This document shows, piece after piece, positions 61,301 through 64,000 of a stretch of DNA of 64,000 nt. The translations under genes and the position numbers were made by a program. Below the pieces are notes generated by a model. That model was not told the DNA's origin and did not search any database. It saw only the letters and a program-made list of their open reading frames with translations. How positions within the stretch are numbered: the first letter of the stretch is position 1; the number at the start of each line of letters is the position of its first letter. Origin of the DNA: Pyrrhosoma nymphula (lineage: Eukaryota > Arthropoda > Insecta > Odonata > Coenagrionidae); contig OY754334.1 in the NCBI GenBank assembly GCA_963573305.1, forward strand, positions 34,713,614 to 34,777,613. The letters are read 5' to 3'.

Positions 61301-61336
61301 CTGACGAAGGCGTCCTGACGCCGAAACGTACAAGTT
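61301..61336 (+). ncRNA. hammerhead ribozyme-like motif, right arm
   Basis: CTGACGA (61301-61307), extra A, stem II GGCGT/ACGCC with tetraloop CCTG (61309-61322), GAAA (61323-61326), then C-GTACAA-G-UU. The core and stem II are intact. The UH site would be UU rather than the more active UC. Confidence 0.55.
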
Positions 61337-61439
61337 TTATTTTGTGAGTGTCCTTTTTGCGTGTTTCTGTGTTTGTTTAGTGTATCACTGTTTTATTTAT
61401 GCATGTGCATCGTCGCCGAGAGCGATTTTTTACCAAGAC

Positions 61440-61441
<2 letters not shown>

Positions 61442-61492
<51 letters not shown>
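61442..61492. repeat. (TA)n microsatellite
   Basis: About 50 bases of TA repeat just downstream of the palindrome. Confidence 0.98.
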
Positions 61493-61494
<2 letters not shown>

Positions 61495-61495
<1 letters not shown>

Positions 61496-62005
61496 TGTCC
61501 TTCAATAGGTAGTATGCTACTGTACGATACAATGCCAATTTATGCATATACAATGCAAAAATATCTTGGAAAGTAATCTTCTCTGTGAATCCTGCGAACT
61601 GAACTGAACTAAATTAAAGTGGTGCAATTGAGCAAACCATAAACTCCCTCCAAATAGGCTCCTATGGTACATACAATTTAAACCCAAAAGAATAATACGA
61701 CAAACGGTCTCGCTGCATGAGTGAAAACAGCGGTACCGACCGTGGCTCGCGAGACACAAACGTACATCCCGAAAACTTCACTTCGCACTTATATCCCCAA
61801 AACTATGAGCACATACAACGGAGGAAGAGCACAAGCGAAAACAACTAAACGCTTGGCACAGAAAAAAACCACAACGAACAAAAGAAACAGTTTTACAAAA
61901 AATAATATAGTGTGTTTTAATATAATGTGAGCCACAAAGATCTAGCTTACGAAAGACCACGATACAATAATGGCCGCATCATTTTGATGTCTTTCAGCAG
62001 TACGC
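61495..62005. other. no gene seen
   Basis: Frames of 60-80 codons on both strands have no motif. Confidence 0.5.
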
Positions 62006-62009
62006 TGAA

Positions 62010-62100
62010 TTCTATGCAGGTCTGTCATTGCAATGATATGGTATAATATATGATTATTAGACATTTTGTCAAATGCTTTGTCTACAAATGATCTGACTCC
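62010..62100 (-). pseudogene. possible reverse transcriptase motif A fragment
   Basis: The minus strand reads FVDKAFDKMSNNHILYHI (about 62033-62086), close to the D.sKAFD.v.H..L...L motif A of non-LTR reverse transcriptases. No other RT motif is readable around it, and the first metal-binding aspartate context is altered (VDKAFD rather than DFSKAFD). The 62-codon frame at 62182-62370 is unrecognised. This is a small relic at best. Confidence 0.4.
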
Positions 62101-62662
62101 CCAAACATTCAGTCGACGCTATTGCTAAGCATGTCAGAATTTATTCCTTGTGTTGAATTCTCAGAGTAATGGTGAAAGACATCAATAATGAATGTGCTTT
62201 GCTCGTCCAATAGGAGCCGAAACCATTAGTAGTGAAAAGGATCCCTTGAGGCTACTTTTTTTGAACAGGTGAACGGAAAAGTTAGTTTCTTTATCTCCTG
62301 TTCTTCTGGCTCCTTTGATCTGTTTCAAATCACCTAAACACCAGTAAATGACCTCAAACTTCCAGAACATCTCCCGTTAATACGAATAAACTCTTGTGAT
62401 GAGGCTTAATGGTTTCGTTAATGTAGTACATATTTTTAAAAGCAATGATTATTTACTCTTTACCACATGTGTATTTATTTTAGTCGTGGTATTTTTATGG
62501 TTTTAAAATGTCTGTTTTTTGCTTGTATTTTTTAAAGATTTCATTTGGTTGTATTTTATTTTTGACGTAATACATAAAACATTCGTGATATTGCCACAGG
62601 AGTCAAATATTTAGGATGAAATAACAAACCGTGCAATGTTTCTGGATATAAAATAAACAACC

Positions 62663-62704
62663 TGGGTGTCAATGTTAAACATCACTTTAGGTGATCATCT
62701 TCAC
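62663..62704 (-). ncRNA. decayed hammerhead-like hairpin
   Basis: Minus strand: GTGAAGA, T, stem GATCAC/GTGATG, then TTTAACATTGACACC where GAAAC would be expected. Both core halves are mutated. The neighbouring CTGAAGATGATGT on the plus strand (about 62704-62716) may be the remains of an inverted partner. Confidence 0.25.
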
Positions 62705-62729
62705 TGAAGATGATGTATAACATTGCCCT

Positions 62730-62740
62730 CCCCCCCCCCC
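62730..62740. repeat. poly-C tract
   Basis: Eleven consecutive C residues. Confidence 0.95.
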
Positions 62741-62744
62741 TGTT

Positions 62745-64000
62745 CATTAGTGCATTTCATATTGTGGAAAATTGCATCATAAATGAATTCCACTCACTTT
62801 CGCGAGAATCTTCGTATTTAAATAAGTACTTAGTGATTGGACACATCGTGATTATTATAAATTGAATAATTGGCTTTGGTATTCTATGGATTTTAGAGAT
62901 TGTCATAGCTTTGATGTCACTTTACTATATAAATACAAAAGAAATCAAAATTTTATTCATGCGATTCCAGTGGAGATTGGTTTCAAACGCATGTCCTTTG
63001 GCTAGCAGATCATATTTGATGGTGATCTTTTAATGGCGATTAACTGGTGAGTTAAACTTATGATACGTCAATTATGTCAAAAATCAATTACATGTAGGGA
63101 AAATGTTTTTTAAGTAGATGGGGTTATTTTTGCAACGAGCGAGTAAGTCACATTTTTAGCTCTTTCTCCAAGAGTTTCTTGCTAATTTGTGCGCGCAAAA
63201 AGCAAGTAATGAGAATTTTGATTTTTGTCAAAAGCCTCCATACCACATTTTCTCACCTATTTTAAGATAATTTTTTGCATTTTTAGAGACCCTAACATTT
63301 TTTGCCTTTAAACTAAAAAAATAAAAGCCCTCAAAACAGTGAAAGATTTAATTATCACATACCACAAAAATATTGGTAGGTTATCTAGATTAATTTTTTA
63401 ATGTATCAATAGTTAATTTAGCGTATTATTTATGAAGTACAAAATTACAGACAAGTAACTATGCTGCTTCCCATAGACTTATCGCGCGCTTTAGATACAG
63501 CATCATGGCCCAAAGACTTAAAATTGGGAAACTACAAAGTAATCCCCTTATTATTCAAATGTTTTCATTTAGGAGAAATAGAAATATTTATAAAAAATAT
63601 ATAATCAGTTTAACGTTCATGTTTCACTATTTTATTTTAATGGTTAAATTTTTTCTCAAAATTTATTTTCTGATAAACTAATTGTTTCCTTAGCTTTTAC
63701 CAGTTTATCTGATTATTTTATGTTGGAAGACATTCCACAAAATTAAAGTCTATTCCAGAGAATGGCGCTCGAGGCATCCATTTTCGGGGTCGACCGGTAG
63801 ACGTAACTCCAGGTGACTACTTGGAAAGCAACGCAATGGTTTCTACCCGTGCAGGGCTCTGTTTTCGCAGATCTTTTTCGCTAAAAATTCTAAAACAAAT
63901 TGCGCGATACTAATGCAGTTCCGCTGTAAACTACTATGGCCCTGGTACGCTTCGGGATAACGCAACACAGCATTCTCAAGAATAAATACCGGTTACCGTC
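62745..64000. other. no gene seen
   Basis: AT-rich to 63730, then more balanced sequence to the window end. No motif or repeat boundary is recognised. Confidence 0.5.

Larger units (their letters stand above)
61170..61404. mobile_element. perfect 117-bp-arm palindrome with paired hammerheads
   Basis: Bases 61170-61286 and 61288-61404 are exact reverse complements over 117 bp with a single central base (T61287). Each arm holds CTGACGA, a five-pair stem II and GAAA facing outward, then CGTACAAG, GTGAGTGTCC and GTGTATCACTG. Perfect identity implies very recent formation or gene conversion. TA tracts lie on both sides (a short unique stretch intervenes on the right), so any target duplication is masked. 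Minus-strand and plus-strand frames here are by-products. Confidence 0.9.

Noticed and set aside
60691..61576. Reading frames encoding repeated Ile-Tyr
   Set aside because: They are translations of (TA)n microsatellites, not proteins.
1..64000. CRISPR arrays, operons, prokaryotic promoters or terminators
   Set aside because: No regularly spaced direct repeats with unique spacers. The organisation and transposon content are eukaryotic.

Overview
This window looks like AT-rich, intergenic or intronic DNA from a large, repeat-dense animal genome, most likely an arthropod. The reasons are long non-coding stretches, many (TA)n tracts, no gene-dense segments, and protein relics of transposable-element families that I know mainly from arthropods. 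I found no convincing host gene. The open reading frames are short and mostly chance, and the readable protein sequence is almost all decayed transposon protein carrying frameshifts and stops.

Layout. 1-13 kb is mostly unassigned AT-rich DNA with SINE-like pieces (3.1 kb, 7.6 kb) and tails of non-LTR retrotransposon reverse transcriptases (5.0-5.3, 9.3-9.8 and 11.2-11.6 kb, all minus strand). 13.3-15.3 kb is bracketed by a ~290-bp imperfect long inverted repeat. Two reverse-transcriptase tails of the same clade follow, tail to tail (15.5-16.2 kb). 17.8 kb holds a perfect 63-bp-arm palindrome and 19.6-19.9 kb a pogo/Tigger-like MITE. 25.8-27.5 kb is a relic of a DNA-transposon-like protein gene, split at 26.0-26.2 kb by a hammerhead-bearing palindrome flanked by 12-bp direct repeats. 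40.1-40.7 kb is a Penelope-like element (PLE) fragment: the C-terminal endonuclease region joined to an inverted pair of hammerhead-ribozyme repeats. 41.0-41.8 kb is a 745-bp piggyBac-like MITE with TTAA duplications. 50.2-50.8 kb is another reverse-transcriptase tail and 51-52.4 kb has SINE-like elements. 53.7-56.1 kb holds diverged copies of an unnamed repeat, and 54-62.7 kb has a dense cluster of hammerhead-like motifs, palindromes and TA tracts.

The unifying structure is a set of about ten loci with a hammerhead-like core, CUGANGAN / stem II / GAAA / C-4nt-G / UC. Most are not solitary but head-to-head inverted dimers whose symmetry axis lies at, or just 5' of, the ribozyme core. The link to Penelope-like retroelements is direct at 40.1-40.7 kb, where PLE endonuclease coding sequence is fused to one such dimer. 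Several loci also share a conserved block 3' of the ribozyme. The palindromes could come from snap-back self-priming at the 5' end of the reverse-transcribed RNA; that part is inference.
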